Below, in pieces: positions 16,668 to 25,159 of a DNA stretch of 64,000 bases. The position numbers were made by a program, and so were the translations under genes. Numbering within the stretch: the stretch's first letter is position 1; each line of letters begins with the position of its first letter. Source of the DNA: Streptomyces sp. S465 (GTDB lineage Bacteria; Actinomycetota; Actinomycetes; Streptomycetales; Streptomycetaceae); assembly GCF_026898115.1 (NCBI RefSeq), contig NZ_CP114036.1, forward strand, positions 7,186,001-7,250,000, in the 5' to 3' direction. The notes under the pieces are model-generated. The model was not told the origin of the DNA. It did not search any database and was given only the letters and a program-made list of their open reading frames with translations.

Positions 16668-18065
16668 TCAGCCCGGGAGCGGCAGACCGGCGGCGTGGAA
16701 GAGCCGGTCGCGGGAGGCCGCGGCCTCGTCGAAGACGGCGTCGCCTCCCTTCAGCACACCGTTCTCCTTGCGGACGTCACCGGCCACCATGACCAGGTCG
16801 ACATTGCCGGCGTGGCCGCCCGCGACGATCGTGGCCCCGATGTCCGTGGCGGGCAGCATGTTGGCGTGATCGAGACGGATCATGATCAGGTCGGCCTCCT
16901 TGCCCGGGGTCAGGCTGCCGGTGCGGTCGTCGATCCCCGCGGCCCGTGCGCCCTCGATGGTCGCGAAGGACAGCAGGTCGGCGGCGTCGAACGTGGGCAG
17001 GCCGGGAACACGGTCCATGGGCCCGGCCGCACCGGCGAGGATCAGCTGCTGGTAGGCGAGCGTCGCCCGCATGACGCCGAACATGTCACCGCTCACGATC
17101 GTCTCGGTGTCCACGCTGAGGCTCGGGCGGACACCGGCGGCCAGCAGCCGGTTGGTGGCCGGCTGACCCAGGCCCGGCATGAAGACCTCCAGAGCGCCGG
17201 CCACGGATGCGGTGGCGCCGCGTGCGGCCAGCATCCTCAGCTCCTCGTCGGTCGATGTGCACAGATGGATGAACGTCATGTCCGAGGCGAGCAGCCCGGC
17301 CTCCTCCAGCTGCCGTACGGCCTGCTGCTCCGCCCCCCACTCGCCGAAGCCCACGTGCATGCTGATGCGCAGGCCCAGCTCACGGGCGAGCCGGATGTCC
17401 TGCTCGGATACATCGGGGGTGGACAGCTCCGGGCCGCGGAGCATGGCGTTGAGGGTCACCCGCGCCGAGTCGTCGGAGAGCACCTCGTTGCGGATGCGCC
17501 GAATGTCGTCGGGGTGGGTGCGGTCACTGCCGAACTGCCACTGCTCGGCCTCCGTGGACGGCCAGCCGTGGTCGAAGACGGCGCGGATGCCCGACTCCCA
17601 GTGCGCGGCGATCGCCGCGTCCGAGTGCTCGGGGCTGTTGCTGATGTGCGACTCGTCCCGCACGGTGGTCACCCCGGAGTCGAGGGACATCAGGTCCGCC
17701 GCCAGGTTGCCGACGTGTACGTCCCGGGGCTCGAAGTACTGTCCGAGGCCGATTTGCACCTGGCTGCGGTACTCCTGGTAGGTCCAGGCGGGGCCGAGGT
17801 TGCGCAGCGCTCCCTGCCAGTTGTGGCGGTGGGTATCGATGAAACCGGGCAGCACGGCGTTCCCCGTGCCGTTGATGACCCTGGCCCGGTCGTCGGACAG
17901 GTCCCGGCCGATCTCGAGGATCCTGCCGTCGGCGACGAGGACGTCGCCCACGACGTTGCCGAGCTTGTCGTCCTGAGTCATCAGGTACGCGCCCTTGATC
18001 AGGATGCGTTCCTTGTTCTGCGGGTTCTGCGGGTTCTGCGGGTTCTGCGGCTGGTTCTGGGACAC
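16668..18065 (-). CDS. Amidohydrolase of unknown substrate
   Basis: A 465-residue metal-dependent hydrolase. Metal and active-site motifs are FIDTHRHNWQG near residue 70, SMHVGFGEWG near 205, IHLCTSTDEEL near 235 and SVDTETIVSGDMFG near 285, ending in the usual LTPGKEADLIMIR. The GTG at 18065 has AAAGGAACC upstream and gives a start VSQNQPQ, followed by four QNP repeats made of a 9-base unit; the longer open frame would overlap the transporter gene. Last gene of a minus-strand group with a DMT transporter and an SDR protein; the set probably imports or exports and then modifies one small compound, but I cannot name it. Confidence 0.8.
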   Translation of the reverse strand: MSQNQPQNPQNPQNPQNKERILIKGAYLMTQDDKLGNVVGDVLVADGRILEIGRDLSDDRARVINGTGNAVLPGFIDTHRHNWQGALRNLGPAWTYQEYRSQVQIGLGQYFEPRDVHVGNLAADLMSLDSGVTTVRDESHISNSPEHSDAAIAAHWESGIRAVFDHGWPSTEAEQWQFGSDRTHPDDIRRIRNEVLSDDSARVTLNAMLRGPELSTPDVSEQDIRLARELGLRISMHVGFGEWGAEQQAVRQLEEAGLLASDMTFIHLCTSTDEELRMLAARGATASVAGALEVFMPGLGQPATNRLLAAGVRPSLSVDTETIVSGDMFGVMRATLAYQQLILAGAAGPMDRVPGLPTFDAADLLSFATIEGARAAGIDDRTGSLTPGKEADLIMIRLDHANMLPATDIGATIVAGGHAGNVDLVMVAGDVRKENGVLKGGDAVFDEAAASRDRLFHAAGLPLPG

Positions 18066-18166
18066 CTGTGGTTCCTTTCGTGCCGGGGCGGCTCTGTGTT
18101 GCTCGTCCATCGAGGGAGGGACGGTGGGTGGGTCCGGGTCCGGGTCCGGTCGGACGCGGACGTGGA

Positions 18167-19204
18167 TCACGTCGTGGGGGTGCCTCGCGGGCGCCGGGAG
18201 GCGATCCAGACGGCGCCGAACGTGAGCGACGCGCCGAGGATGGTGAGGACGGAGGGGGACCGACCACCCGAAGGGACGAGGAAGTCAAGGGCGATCGAGC
18301 CGGCGAGCTGCCCCGCTATAGAGGCCATGCTCAGCAGCAGGACACCGATCCGGCGCACCAGGAACGCCGAGGCGCCGATGAACACCACACCGCACAGACC
18401 ACCGAGGTAGACCCACAAGCTGGTGGGCAGCGCGGTCCCCGCGGTCCCCTGTACGAGTGTTTTCGCCCCCCAGGCCGTGACGAGGAAGACCGCACCGACG
18501 AGGAAGTTGAGCCAGGTCGCTGCGAGCGGCGAGCCCGACGCGGCCGTCGTCGCTCCGTTCAGGGCCTGCTGCACACCGAGGAGGAAGCCCGCGGCGATGG
18601 CGGCGAGGGCCGGCAGGATGATCGTGGCCGGGGCCGGGGTGTCGGCGAAACGGGGCAGGGCGGACACGACTGCGGCCACCAGGATGACAGCCGCTCCCGT
18701 GAGCCGAGTGGCGCCCGGCCGCTGCCGCAGGCCGCCGCCGATACCCCGGCTGTCCACGATCAGACCGCCGAAGGTCTGACCGGCGATGGCCGACACGGTG
18801 AACACGGCGATTCCAGTGACCAGCGCGGCGGTGGACTGGGCCACGGCGAACGTGCCGCCGAGCACACCGGCCAGCAAGTACCGGCGGGGGAGCCGACCGT
18901 CCCGTGAAGCGCCGGCCAGGCTGCGCAGCGCGCCGCGCAGCCGGGGGGAAAAGAGCGCGAGGAGGGACAACAGGACGAATCCGCCCGAGAAACTGATCGC
19001 CGCCGCGGCGATGCCGTCGTCGAGGCGATGACTCAGCTCACCGTTCAGACGGGCCTGTACCGGTACCACCATGCCGGCTGCGATGGCCGCCACGACGGCT
19101 GGCGAGCCGCCGCGGCGCACGGACGGGCGGGGCTGTTCCGCCGGCTGGGGGCCGGGCCCGGCAGGACGGCGGTCTGACCCGGGTGGTGCGGTGGGAGTGC
19201 TCAT
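18167..19204 (-). CDS. DMT-superfamily transporter (YdcZ/DUF606-like)
   Basis: A 345-residue integral membrane protein with about ten hydrophobic segments in two halves that resemble each other: GGSPAVVAAIAAGMVVPVQA-RLNGELS in the first and LAAIAAGFLLGVQQALNGAT in the second. The QxxLNGxL pattern and the two-domain layout match YdcZ/DUF606 proteins, here fused as a tandem. The N-terminal 30 residues are Pro-rich and cytosolic. AAGGAAC precedes the ATG. It is encoded between the SDR gene and the amidohydrolase and is likely to move their substrate. Confidence 0.8.
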   Translation of the reverse strand: MSTPTAPPGSDRRPAGPGPQPAEQPRPSVRRGGSPAVVAAIAAGMVVPVQARLNGELSHRLDDGIAAAAISFSGGFVLLSLLALFSPRLRGALRSLAGASRDGRLPRRYLLAGVLGGTFAVAQSTAALVTGIAVFTVSAIAGQTFGGLIVDSRGIGGGLRQRPGATRLTGAAVILVAAVVSALPRFADTPAPATIILPALAAIAAGFLLGVQQALNGATTAASGSPLAATWLNFLVGAVFLVTAWGAKTLVQGTAGTALPTSLWVYLGGLCGVVFIGASAFLVRRIGVLLLSMASIAGQLAGSIALDFLVPSGGRSPSVLTILGASLTFGAVWIASRRPRGTPTT

Positions 19205-19308
19205 GTCGAAGTTCCTTCGAGAAGGGTTGCGGCCGGGCGGGGCCCGATCGCCCCGGCCGCTGACGTCCGGTCGGGGCCCCGCCTGCGGCAGGGCCCCGCA
19301 GGTCGCTC

Positions 19309-20187
19309 TCAGAAGTCGGTACGCGCGATGTCGTCGAGGACCGACGGTCCGGTGGGGGACCAGCCCAGGACACGCCGGGCCCTGTCGCCCGAAGCCTGCT
19401 GGTCGAGGAGAAGGGCCTCGCCGAGCAGGCCGAGCCGGTCGAGCGTCTGCACGACGGGTTCGGGCTCGACGCGTCCGGCCAGGCCGACGGAGCGGCTCAC
19501 CGCTTCGGTGATCTCCCGTACGGTCGGGTTCGCGCCGCCGGCGCCGATGAAGTACGAACCGGCCGGGGCCTTCTCCAGCGCGAGCACGTAAAGCTCGGCC
19601 AGGTCGTCCACGTGCACGGTGCTCCAGTGCTGGTCACCGGGACCGATCATGGTGAGCGCCGGGGTGTTTCCGGCGGTTCGGGGACCGGCGGCGACGAGGT
19701 TCAGCAAACCGCCGCCGTGGCCGTACACCACCGCCGGTGCGATGACCGAGGTCCGGACGTTCTGCGCGTCGCGCACGAGCTTGCTGAGCGGCACCCGCCA
19801 GGCGGTCAGCCGCGGGGGGTTCATGCCGGACGACTCGGTGATCGCCGAACCGCTGCCGTGCAGCCAGACCCCGGTGGTGTGCACGAACGGCCGGTCCGTG
19901 TCCCGCAGCGCGCGCAGGAAGCTGGTGACGGCCACCTCGTCGACGGTCGCGCTGGTCTCGTCGCCCGGCGACGCCACGTGGATCACGCCCTCGCTCGCGG
20001 CCGCGAGTTCCTCCAGGGCGTCGCCGTCCGCCAGGTCGGCGACCGCGGGCTCGGCGCCCTTGGCCCGCACCAGCTCGGCCTTCTCGGCGGAGCGGACCAC
20101 GGCGGTGACCCGGTGGCCGCCGGAGATGAGTCGATCGAGCACCGCGGCTCCGATGTAGCCGGTGCCGCCGGTGAGCAATACGCGCAT
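19309..20187 (-). CDS. NAD-dependent epimerase/dehydratase-type SDR protein
   Basis: A 292-residue extended SDR. The cofactor motif is MRVLLTGGTGYIGAAVLDRL; further landmarks are GVIHVASPGDE, VHTTGVWLHG, SVIAPAVVYGHGGG and WSTVHVDDLAELYVLALE. The canonical YxxxK pair is altered: the region that should carry it reads RLTAWRVPLSKLV, so the Tyr is not obvious and the activity may differ from classical dehydratases. ATG 20187 is chosen because AAAGAGG then stands 6 bases before it. It is the first gene of the minus-strand set and is divergent from a LysR regulator 128 bases away. Confidence 0.85.
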   Translation of the reverse strand: MRVLLTGGTGYIGAAVLDRLISGGHRVTAVVRSAEKAELVRAKGAEPAVADLADGDALEELAAASEGVIHVASPGDETSATVDEVAVTSFLRALRDTDRPFVHTTGVWLHGSGSAITESSGMNPPRLTAWRVPLSKLVRDAQNVRTSVIAPAVVYGHGGGLLNLVAAGPRTAGNTPALTMIGPGDQHWSTVHVDDLAELYVLALEKAPAGSYFIGAGGANPTVREITEAVSRSVGLAGRVEPEPVVQTLDRLGLLGEALLLDQQASGDRARRVLGWSPTGPSVLDDIARTDF

Positions 20188-20315
20188 GGTCATCCTCTTT
20201 CGCTGATTTCCAGGTCGGGTGGTTGGCCCGCACGACAACGGTCGCCCTGTCCGGCTATCGTGTCCAACGAATGTTTTCGAATATCCGATCGGACTTGTCG
20301 ATGAATGAGGTGGGT

Positions 20316-21215
20316 GTGGACCAGAAGCGGCTGGAGTACTTCATCACCGTCGCCGAGGAGCTGAACTTCACGCGGGCGGCCCAGCGGCTGCACGTCACCC
20401 AGTCCACGCTCTCGGCCGGTATCAAGGCCCTGGAGCAGGAGCTCCGGACCGAACTGCTCCTCCGCTCCACGCGGTCGGTCAGATTGACGGAGGCCGGCTC
20501 GGCGTTCCTCCCCGAGGCGCGGACCGCGATCGAGGTGCTCGACCGGGCTCGGGCGGCGGTGGAGCCGCTCTCCACGGGGCTGCGCGGCAGCCTCACCGTG
20601 GGCGTCCTCAGCGGGCTGACGGTGATCGACGTACCCGCGCTGGCCGGTGAATTCCACCGGCACTATCCCGAGGTCCGGTTGCGCACCGAGACCTCCCAGC
20701 GGGGAACCTCCGGGCTGATCGAGCGGATCAAGGAGAGCCATGTCGACGTGGCCTTCGTGGGAGCCGACATCAAGGACGAACACCTCAGATCGAGGGCCAT
20801 CAAGAAGTACGAGGCTCAGCTGCTGGTCCCCGCCGATCACCCACTGGCCGGCCGGAAGAGCGTGCGGCTCGGCGACGTCGCCGGGGAATCCTTCGTCGAC
20901 ATGCCCGCCGGTTTCGGGCAACGCCGGGTCGTGGACGACGCGTTCACGAAGGAGGAGCTGTTCCGGCGGGTCCTCATCGAGGTCTCGGACATCACCACGA
21001 TCGCGGACTACGTGGCGCACGGCCTGGGCGTGGCGCTGTTGCCCCCGGACTTCGCCGCGGCGGTCGGGGACGCTGTTCGTACCGTCCCCCTCGAGGACGC
21101 CCGACTGGCCTGGACGCTCAGCGTGGTCACCTCCGCGACGCGTCCGCCGACGCGGGCGCTGCACGCCTTCCTCGACCTGATCCCGCACCACATCCGGCGC
21201 GACCGCGTGTTCTGA
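20316..21215 (+). CDS. LysR-family regulator
   Basis: A LysR protein of about 299 residues. The winged HTH is plain at the N-terminus: KRLEYFITVAEELNFTRAAQ, then RLHVTQSTLSAGIKALEQEL. The effector domain follows with GVLSGLTVIDVPALAGEFH and a late GLGVALLPPDF. GTG 20316 is chosen because GAGG ends 6 bases before it; ATG 20301 in the same frame is possible but has no binding site. It is divergent from the SDR gene, so by the usual LysR rule it should control the SDR-transporter-amidohydrolase set. The palindrome CCGATCGG at 20286-20293 in the gap may be part of its site. Confidence 0.88.
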   Translation: MDQKRLEYFITVAEELNFTRAAQRLHVTQSTLSAGIKALEQELRTELLLRSTRSVRLTEAGSAFLPEARTAIEVLDRARAAVEPLSTGLRGSLTVGVLSGLTVIDVPALAGEFHRHYPEVRLRTETSQRGTSGLIERIKESHVDVAFVGADIKDEHLRSRAIKKYEAQLLVPADHPLAGRKSVRLGDVAGESFVDMPAGFGQRRVVDDAFTKEELFRRVLIEVSDITTIADYVAHGLGVALLPPDFAAAVGDAVRTVPLEDARLAWTLSVVTSATRPPTRALHAFLDLIPHHIRRDRVF

Positions 21216-21285
21216 ACGGACGTCCCCGGCCGGGACGTCGGCTACGGTACGGCCGGGCCCCGGGCCGCAGGCCCCGGGCCACCGC

Positions 21286-21474
21286 CTACTTCGCGCCCGC
21301 CACGTAGAAGAGGAAGAACAGAAAAGCGGCGATGAAGTGGACGCCCACCAGGTAGATGAAGACCCGGACGGTGAAGGTCATCGGCGCCCGGTCCTCCTCG
21401 TTCGGTCCGGTCCGGGCACTCGCCGGCGGGCCCGTCCGGGCATCGGTCGCGCTCAGGTCGTTCGCGTCCTTCAT
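21286..21474 (-). CDS. DUF6126-like single-span membrane protein
   Basis: A 62-residue protein: a polar N-terminal half rich in Asp, Ala and Thr, the segment EDRAPMTFTVRVFIYLVGVH, and one membrane span ending FLFFLFYVAGAK. This is the pattern of the small Streptomyces family DUF6126. Its ATG overlaps the stop of the XRE-cupin regulator (ATGA at 21471-21474), so the two are co-translated. Function unknown; constant pairing with the regulator suggests that it is part of the same response. Confidence 0.75.
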   Translation of the reverse strand: MKDANDLSATDARTGPPASARTGPNEEDRAPMTFTVRVFIYLVGVHFIAAFLFFLFYVAGAK

Positions 21475-22148
21475 GGTCTACCGGGCCTTCCTCCGCGAGG
21501 GTCGCCGCCGAGGCACAGCTCGGCCGCGCCGCTCTGGAGCAGCGTGTGGACGAAGAGCAGATCCGCGCCGCCGGGCCGGGCGGCGGCGATGCGGTGCGGG
21601 GTGAGCGAGTCGAAGTGGGCCGCGTCGCCCGGGGAGAGCACATGGACGGTCTCACCGAGGGTCAGCCGCAGCCGGCCGCCCAGGACGTACAGCCACTCCT
21701 CGCCGGGATGGACCCGCACCAGGTCCTCCTGGGCACCGGAGCGCTCCGGCACATGCAGCCGCAGCGCCTGCATGGCCCGGCCGGAGCCGCCGGCCTGCCA
21801 GTAGGTCCAGCCGCCCGCCTCCTGCGCCTCCATGCGGTCGGCCCGGACGATCGGGTCCCGTTCCGGGGACACCTCGCCGAGCAGGTCCGATACCGTGGTT
21901 CCGTAGGTACGGGCCAAGGCCAGCAGCATCGGGAGCGAGGGCTGGCGGCGGCCCGTCTCCAGCCGGGACAGATGCGCGGGTGAGAGCCCGACGCGCCCGG
22001 CGGCGGCCTCGAGCGTCAGACCACTGCGTCGCCGCAGGTCACGCAGGCGGGGAGCGACGGTGGGGAGCTCGACGGGCGGTCCGCCGGAGTGACCGTCGGC
22101 CGGTCCGTCCGTGGGCCCCTCGGCGGGCCCGTCGGGGAGCGGGTTCAT
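21471..22148 (-). CDS. XRE-family regulator with cupin domain
   Basis: A 225-residue transcription factor. Residues 30-85 are an XRE HTH (LRDLRRRSGLTLEAAAGRVG, then LSPAHLSRLETGRRQPS). Residues 110-215 are a cupin: VRVHPGEEWLYVLGGRLRLT, then HVLSPGDAAHFDSLTPHRIA, with His/Glu residues that could bind metal or ligand. ATG 22148 is preceded by GGAGAT; the Pro/Gly/Asp-rich first 30 residues are disordered. The 17-base palindrome 31 bases upstream of the start is the likely autoregulatory site. Co-expressed with the DUF6126 protein. Confidence 0.88.
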   Translation of the reverse strand: MNPLPDGPAEGPTDGPADGHSGGPPVELPTVAPRLRDLRRRSGLTLEAAAGRVGLSPAHLSRLETGRRQPSLPMLLALARTYGTTVSDLLGEVSPERDPIVRADRMEAQEAGGWTYWQAGGSGRAMQALRLHVPERSGAQEDLVRVHPGEEWLYVLGGRLRLTLGETVHVLSPGDAAHFDSLTPHRIAAARPGGADLLFVHTLLQSGAAELCLGGDPRGGRPGRP

Positions 22149-22178
22149 ATCTCCGGTATAGCCAGCGGATGACCTCAG

Positions 22179-22195
22179 AGGCAAAAGTTTTGCCT
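22179..22195. promoter_or_regulatory. Palindromic operator of the XRE-cupin gene
   Basis: AGGCAAAA-G-TTTTGCCT is a perfect 17-base inverted repeat. A third half-site AGGCAA follows at 22199-22204, in the same orientation as the left arm. It stands in the XRE gene's 5' region and is the probable autoregulation site. Confidence 0.6.
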
Positions 22196-22324
22196 GAGAG
22201 GCAAGAACCGTGAGGTTACGTCTTCGTTACCCTCTCCGGCGCTTCGCGGAGTTCTTGTGAACGCCGGGAAAACCACGAGACTTGGCATTGACACGACAGG
22301 GTCTACGCGCGTCATGCTATCCGT

Positions 22325-22753
22325 ATGACGATCCCCCCACGGCTCGCCCGCATCGGCGCCCTCGGCGCCCTCGCCTCGACGCTGATCATCGGCGGTACGG
22401 CCACCGCGGCCACCGCGGTCACCCAGCCGGCACCGCGGACCGTTGTCTCCTCGCAGGTCATCGCGGCCGTCGGCGACATCTGCTACTCGGATCTGCCGAC
22501 CGAGGCCCATGACACCCTGGACCTGATCGAACAGGGTGGCCCCTACCCGTACCCGCAGGACGGCACCGTCTTCCAGAACCGCGAAGGCATCCTCCCGTCC
22601 CAGTCCTCCGGCTACTACCACGAGTACACCGTGATCACCCCGGGCTCCGACGACCGCGGCGCCCGGCGCATCGTCACCGGGCAGAAGACGGACGAGGACT
22701 ACTACACGTCCGACCACTACGCCTCGTTCGACCTGGTGGACTACGGCTGCTGA
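22325..22753 (+). CDS. Secreted guanyl-specific ribonuclease (RNase Sa type)
   Basis: A 142-residue protein: signal peptide (residues 1-29, ending TATA-A), short linker, and a 96-residue mature domain that follows Streptomyces RNase Sa closely. Seen are DICYSDLPTEAHDTLDLIEQ, GPYPYPQDGTVFQNRE, GYYHEYTVITPG with the catalytic Glu, ARRIVTGQ with the catalytic Arg, and YYTSDHYASF with the catalytic His. Two cysteines (in DICYS and the C-terminal DYGC) can form the family's disulphide. It cleaves RNA after G outside the cell. TTGACA at 22288-22293 is a -35 candidate. No barstar-like inhibitor gene is seen nearby. Confidence 0.93.
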   Translation: MTIPPRLARIGALGALASTLIIGGTATAATAVTQPAPRTVVSSQVIAAVGDICYSDLPTEAHDTLDLIEQGGPYPYPQDGTVFQNREGILPSQSSGYYHEYTVITPGSDDRGARRIVTGQKTDEDYYTSDHYASFDLVDYGC

Positions 22754-22787
22754 CGCCGCCCCACCGAAAAGCGCCACCCCCCGCACC

Positions 22788-22819
22788 GCGGCCGCTGCCC
22801 CCAACCGGGCAGCGGCCGC
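22788..22819. terminator. Terminator after the RNase gene
   Basis: Perfect 13-base arms GCGGCCGCTGCCC and GGGCAGCGGCCGC with a 6-base loop (CCAACC), 35 bases after the RNase stop codon. Confidence 0.8.
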
Positions 22820-22940
22820 AACGCGTTGCGCCCTCCATGCGGGTTGTCTGCCATGACGGGCTGCCCGGGAACCCCGCGCGGGTCCTCGTCGTTGCTTCCC
22901 GATAACGTCTCGGTAGAAGCGGACGTGCGGGGAGGCGCTG

Positions 22941-23906
22941 ATGGCGAACGGTCCGGAAGTGGTCACGTGCGGGGAGGCCATGCTTCTCCTGCTCGCCGAG
23001 CCCGGGGTTCCGCTGGACCGGGCCGTGCATTTCCGGCGGTCGGTGGCGGGGGCCGAGTCCAATGTGGCCGTGGGTCTCGCCCGGCTCGGGCACGGTGTGC
23101 GCTGGCTGGGCCGGGTCGGTGCCGACCCGGCGGGCGAGGCGGTGCTGCGCGAGCTGCGTGCCGACCGCGTGGACGTCGCCCACGCGGTCGTGGACGACCA
23201 CGCCCCCACCGGGCTGCTGATGCGGGACAGCCACCCGCACCGCGCCATCGATGTGCAGTACTACCGCATGGGCTCGGCCGCCTCCCGGCTGACACCCGAG
23301 CAGATACGCCCCGAGGCCCTCGAAGGCGCCCGGCTGCTGCATCTGTCCGGGATCACGCCGATGCTCTCGCCGACCGCGGCGGCCGCCAGCCGGCGCCTGG
23401 TGGAGCTGGCCCGTGCGGCCGGGGCCAAGGTGTCCTTCGATCCGAACGTACGGCACAAGCTGGGCGGCGCGGCGCAATGGGCCCAGACGGCGGGCCCGTT
23501 GCTGCGCGACGCGGACATCGTCTTCGCGGGCGAGGACGAGTTGGAGCTGCTGACCGCCCAATCCGCCGACGAGGCGGCGAAGGAGCTGGTGCGCGGCGGG
23601 GCCGGCGAGGTCGTGGTCAAGCGCGCCGACCACTCCGCCACCGTCCTCACCGCGGACGGCCGCTGGGACCAGTCGCCGCACGCGGTGCCGGTCGTCGACC
23701 CGATCGGGGCCGGTGACGGCTTCGCGGCCGGCTATCTTTCGGCGCGTCTGCGCGGACTGCACGAGGACCAGGCGCTCGCCGAGGCGGCGTGCGTGGCCGC
23801 CCTGGTGGTCCAGGCCGCCACCGATACGGACGGGCTGCCCACCGCCGCCGCGCGGGACCGGGCGCTCGCCGAGCTGTCCGAGGGCGGGGACCCGGTGTAC
23901 CGCTGA
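22941..23906 (+). CDS. kdgK: 2-keto-3-deoxygluconate kinase-like PfkB kinase
   Basis: A 321-residue PfkB-family sugar kinase. It opens with VVTCGEAMLLLLAEPG, has FRRSVAGAESNVAVGLARLG with the first family signature, SFDPNVRHKL in the middle, and the catalytic signature VDPIGAGDGFAAGYLSARL near residue 252 with the base Asp. YYRMGSAASRL is typical of KDG kinases. The next gene encodes KDPG aldolase, so the pair would convert 2-keto-3-deoxygluconate to pyruvate and glyceraldehyde-3-phosphate. GGGGAGG precedes the ATG by 5 bases. Confidence 0.85.
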   Translation: MANGPEVVTCGEAMLLLLAEPGVPLDRAVHFRRSVAGAESNVAVGLARLGHGVRWLGRVGADPAGEAVLRELRADRVDVAHAVVDDHAPTGLLMRDSHPHRAIDVQYYRMGSAASRLTPEQIRPEALEGARLLHLSGITPMLSPTAAAASRRLVELARAAGAKVSFDPNVRHKLGGAAQWAQTAGPLLRDADIVFAGEDELELLTAQSADEAAKELVRGGAGEVVVKRADHSATVLTADGRWDQSPHAVPVVDPIGAGDGFAAGYLSARLRGLHEDQALAEAACVAALVVQAATDTDGLPTAAARDRALAELSEGGDPVYR

Positions 23907-24117
23907 GCCGCCCCCCGGCGGCGCACCGCGGCGCGCCACGACGGACAGCGCGGACAGCGCCCACAGCGCGCATCGCACGGACAACCCGGATACCGGCCCA
24001 CCAAGCGCAGCACAGCACCGCACATCGTCAACCGCACACCGAAACCGCCGCATATCCCGGAGGCAATCCGGGGCGGCACCGCCAGCACCATCTGGGAGAG
24101 GAAAGGCGGCGACCGCC

Positions 24118-24771
24118 GTGTACCGCTGGGAGATCACCCGGGCCGCGCTCAGACAGCGCGTCCTCGCCATCGTCCGCAGCGACAGCTACGACCACGCCCA
24201 CGCCACGGCGGACAGTCTGCTCTCCGCCGGCATCACCAGCCTGGAGATCTCGCTGACCACCCCGTTCGCGCTGGAGGCGGTCACCACACTGATCCGGGAG
24301 GTCGGCGACGACGCGGTGATCGGCGCGGGCACGGTGCTCGACGCCGCCTCCGCCCGGATGGCGGTGGACGCCGGGGCCCGCTTCCTCGTCTCGCCGAGCC
24401 TGGACCCCGAGGTCATCCGCACCGGCCACCGCTACGGACTGCCGGTCTTCCCCGGCGTGGCCACGCCCACCGAGGCGGTGCGCGCGATGGAGCTGGGCGC
24501 GGACGCCCTGAAGCTCTTCCCCGCCTCCGCGTACGGGCCCAGGTGGGTCAGCGACGTACGGGCCGCGCTGCCGCAGGCCGCCGTGATCCCCACGGGCGGG
24601 GTGACCCTGGCCGAGGCCCCGGACTGGGTCGCGGCCGGGGCCGTCGCCTGCGGGATGGGCTCGGCGCTGTCCGAGGGCGACCGGGACACCGTGGTCAAGC
24701 GCGCCGCCGAGCTGCTGGCCCGCCTCGCGGATGTGGCACCGCCGCTGGACTCGGCGCCCGAGCCGTACTGA
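24118..24771 (+). CDS. eda: KDPG/KHG aldolase
   Basis: A 217-residue class I aldolase that splits 2-keto-3-deoxy-6-phosphogluconate (and often 4-hydroxy-2-oxoglutarate). Landmarks are LAIVRSDSYD, GITSLEISLTTPFALEAV with the catalytic Glu, VIGAGTVLDAASA, FLVSPSLDPEV, and the Schiff-base lysine in GADALKLFPASAYGP; IPTGGVTL closes the phosphate site. GTG 24118 has GGAAAGG upstream; the open frame before it is a spurious extension through Ala/Arg/Thr-rich spacer. It lies 211 bases after the KDG kinase, in the same direction. Confidence 0.92.
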   Translation: MYRWEITRAALRQRVLAIVRSDSYDHAHATADSLLSAGITSLEISLTTPFALEAVTTLIREVGDDAVIGAGTVLDAASARMAVDAGARFLVSPSLDPEVIRTGHRYGLPVFPGVATPTEAVRAMELGADALKLFPASAYGPRWVSDVRAALPQAAVIPTGGVTLAEAPDWVAAGAVACGMGSALSEGDRDTVVKRAAELLARLADVAPPLDSAPEPY

Positions 24772-25159
24772 CGTACCGGCCTGCTGACGTACCGTCGGCG
24801 GGGTGCGCGGGCCACCCCGACGCGGCCCGCATGCCGTACCGACGCGCGTCGCACGCCACACCGGCGTGGCCCCGCATGCCGACGCGACTCGCGCGCCGGA
24901 CCAGGGCGAACAGCCGACGCGGCCCCGCATGCCGCCGCGCCCGCGCCGTACCGACGTGGCCCCGCGCGCCGTGCCGACGTGGCCCCGCGCGCCGCGCCGA
25001 CGCGGCTCCCGCGCGCCGCGCCGACGGCCACGCGGCGCACGGCGTCGCATCCCAGCAGGCGGTCAGTGGGTTCCCGTGGGCCCGGACTTCTGCCACCCTG
25101 AGCGGCTGTGATCATGCGGCTCGTACCGGCCGCCAGCCCGCCCGTGCCCAGGAGATGCC
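24772..25159. other. Intergenic stretch with low-complexity repeats
   Basis: About 390 bases between the aldolase and the PheC-like gene. It is dominated by variations of CCGACGTGGCCCCGC and GCCGCATGCCG. I see no gene, tRNA or clear promoter; the tandem part is listed separately. Confidence 0.55.
24951..25030. repeat. 23-bp tandem repeats
   Basis: CCGACGTGGCCCCGCGCGCC starts at 24951 and 24974; a diverged copy begins CCGACGCGG at 24997 and a remnant CCGACGGCC at 25021. Period 23 to 24 bases. Confidence 0.7.
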
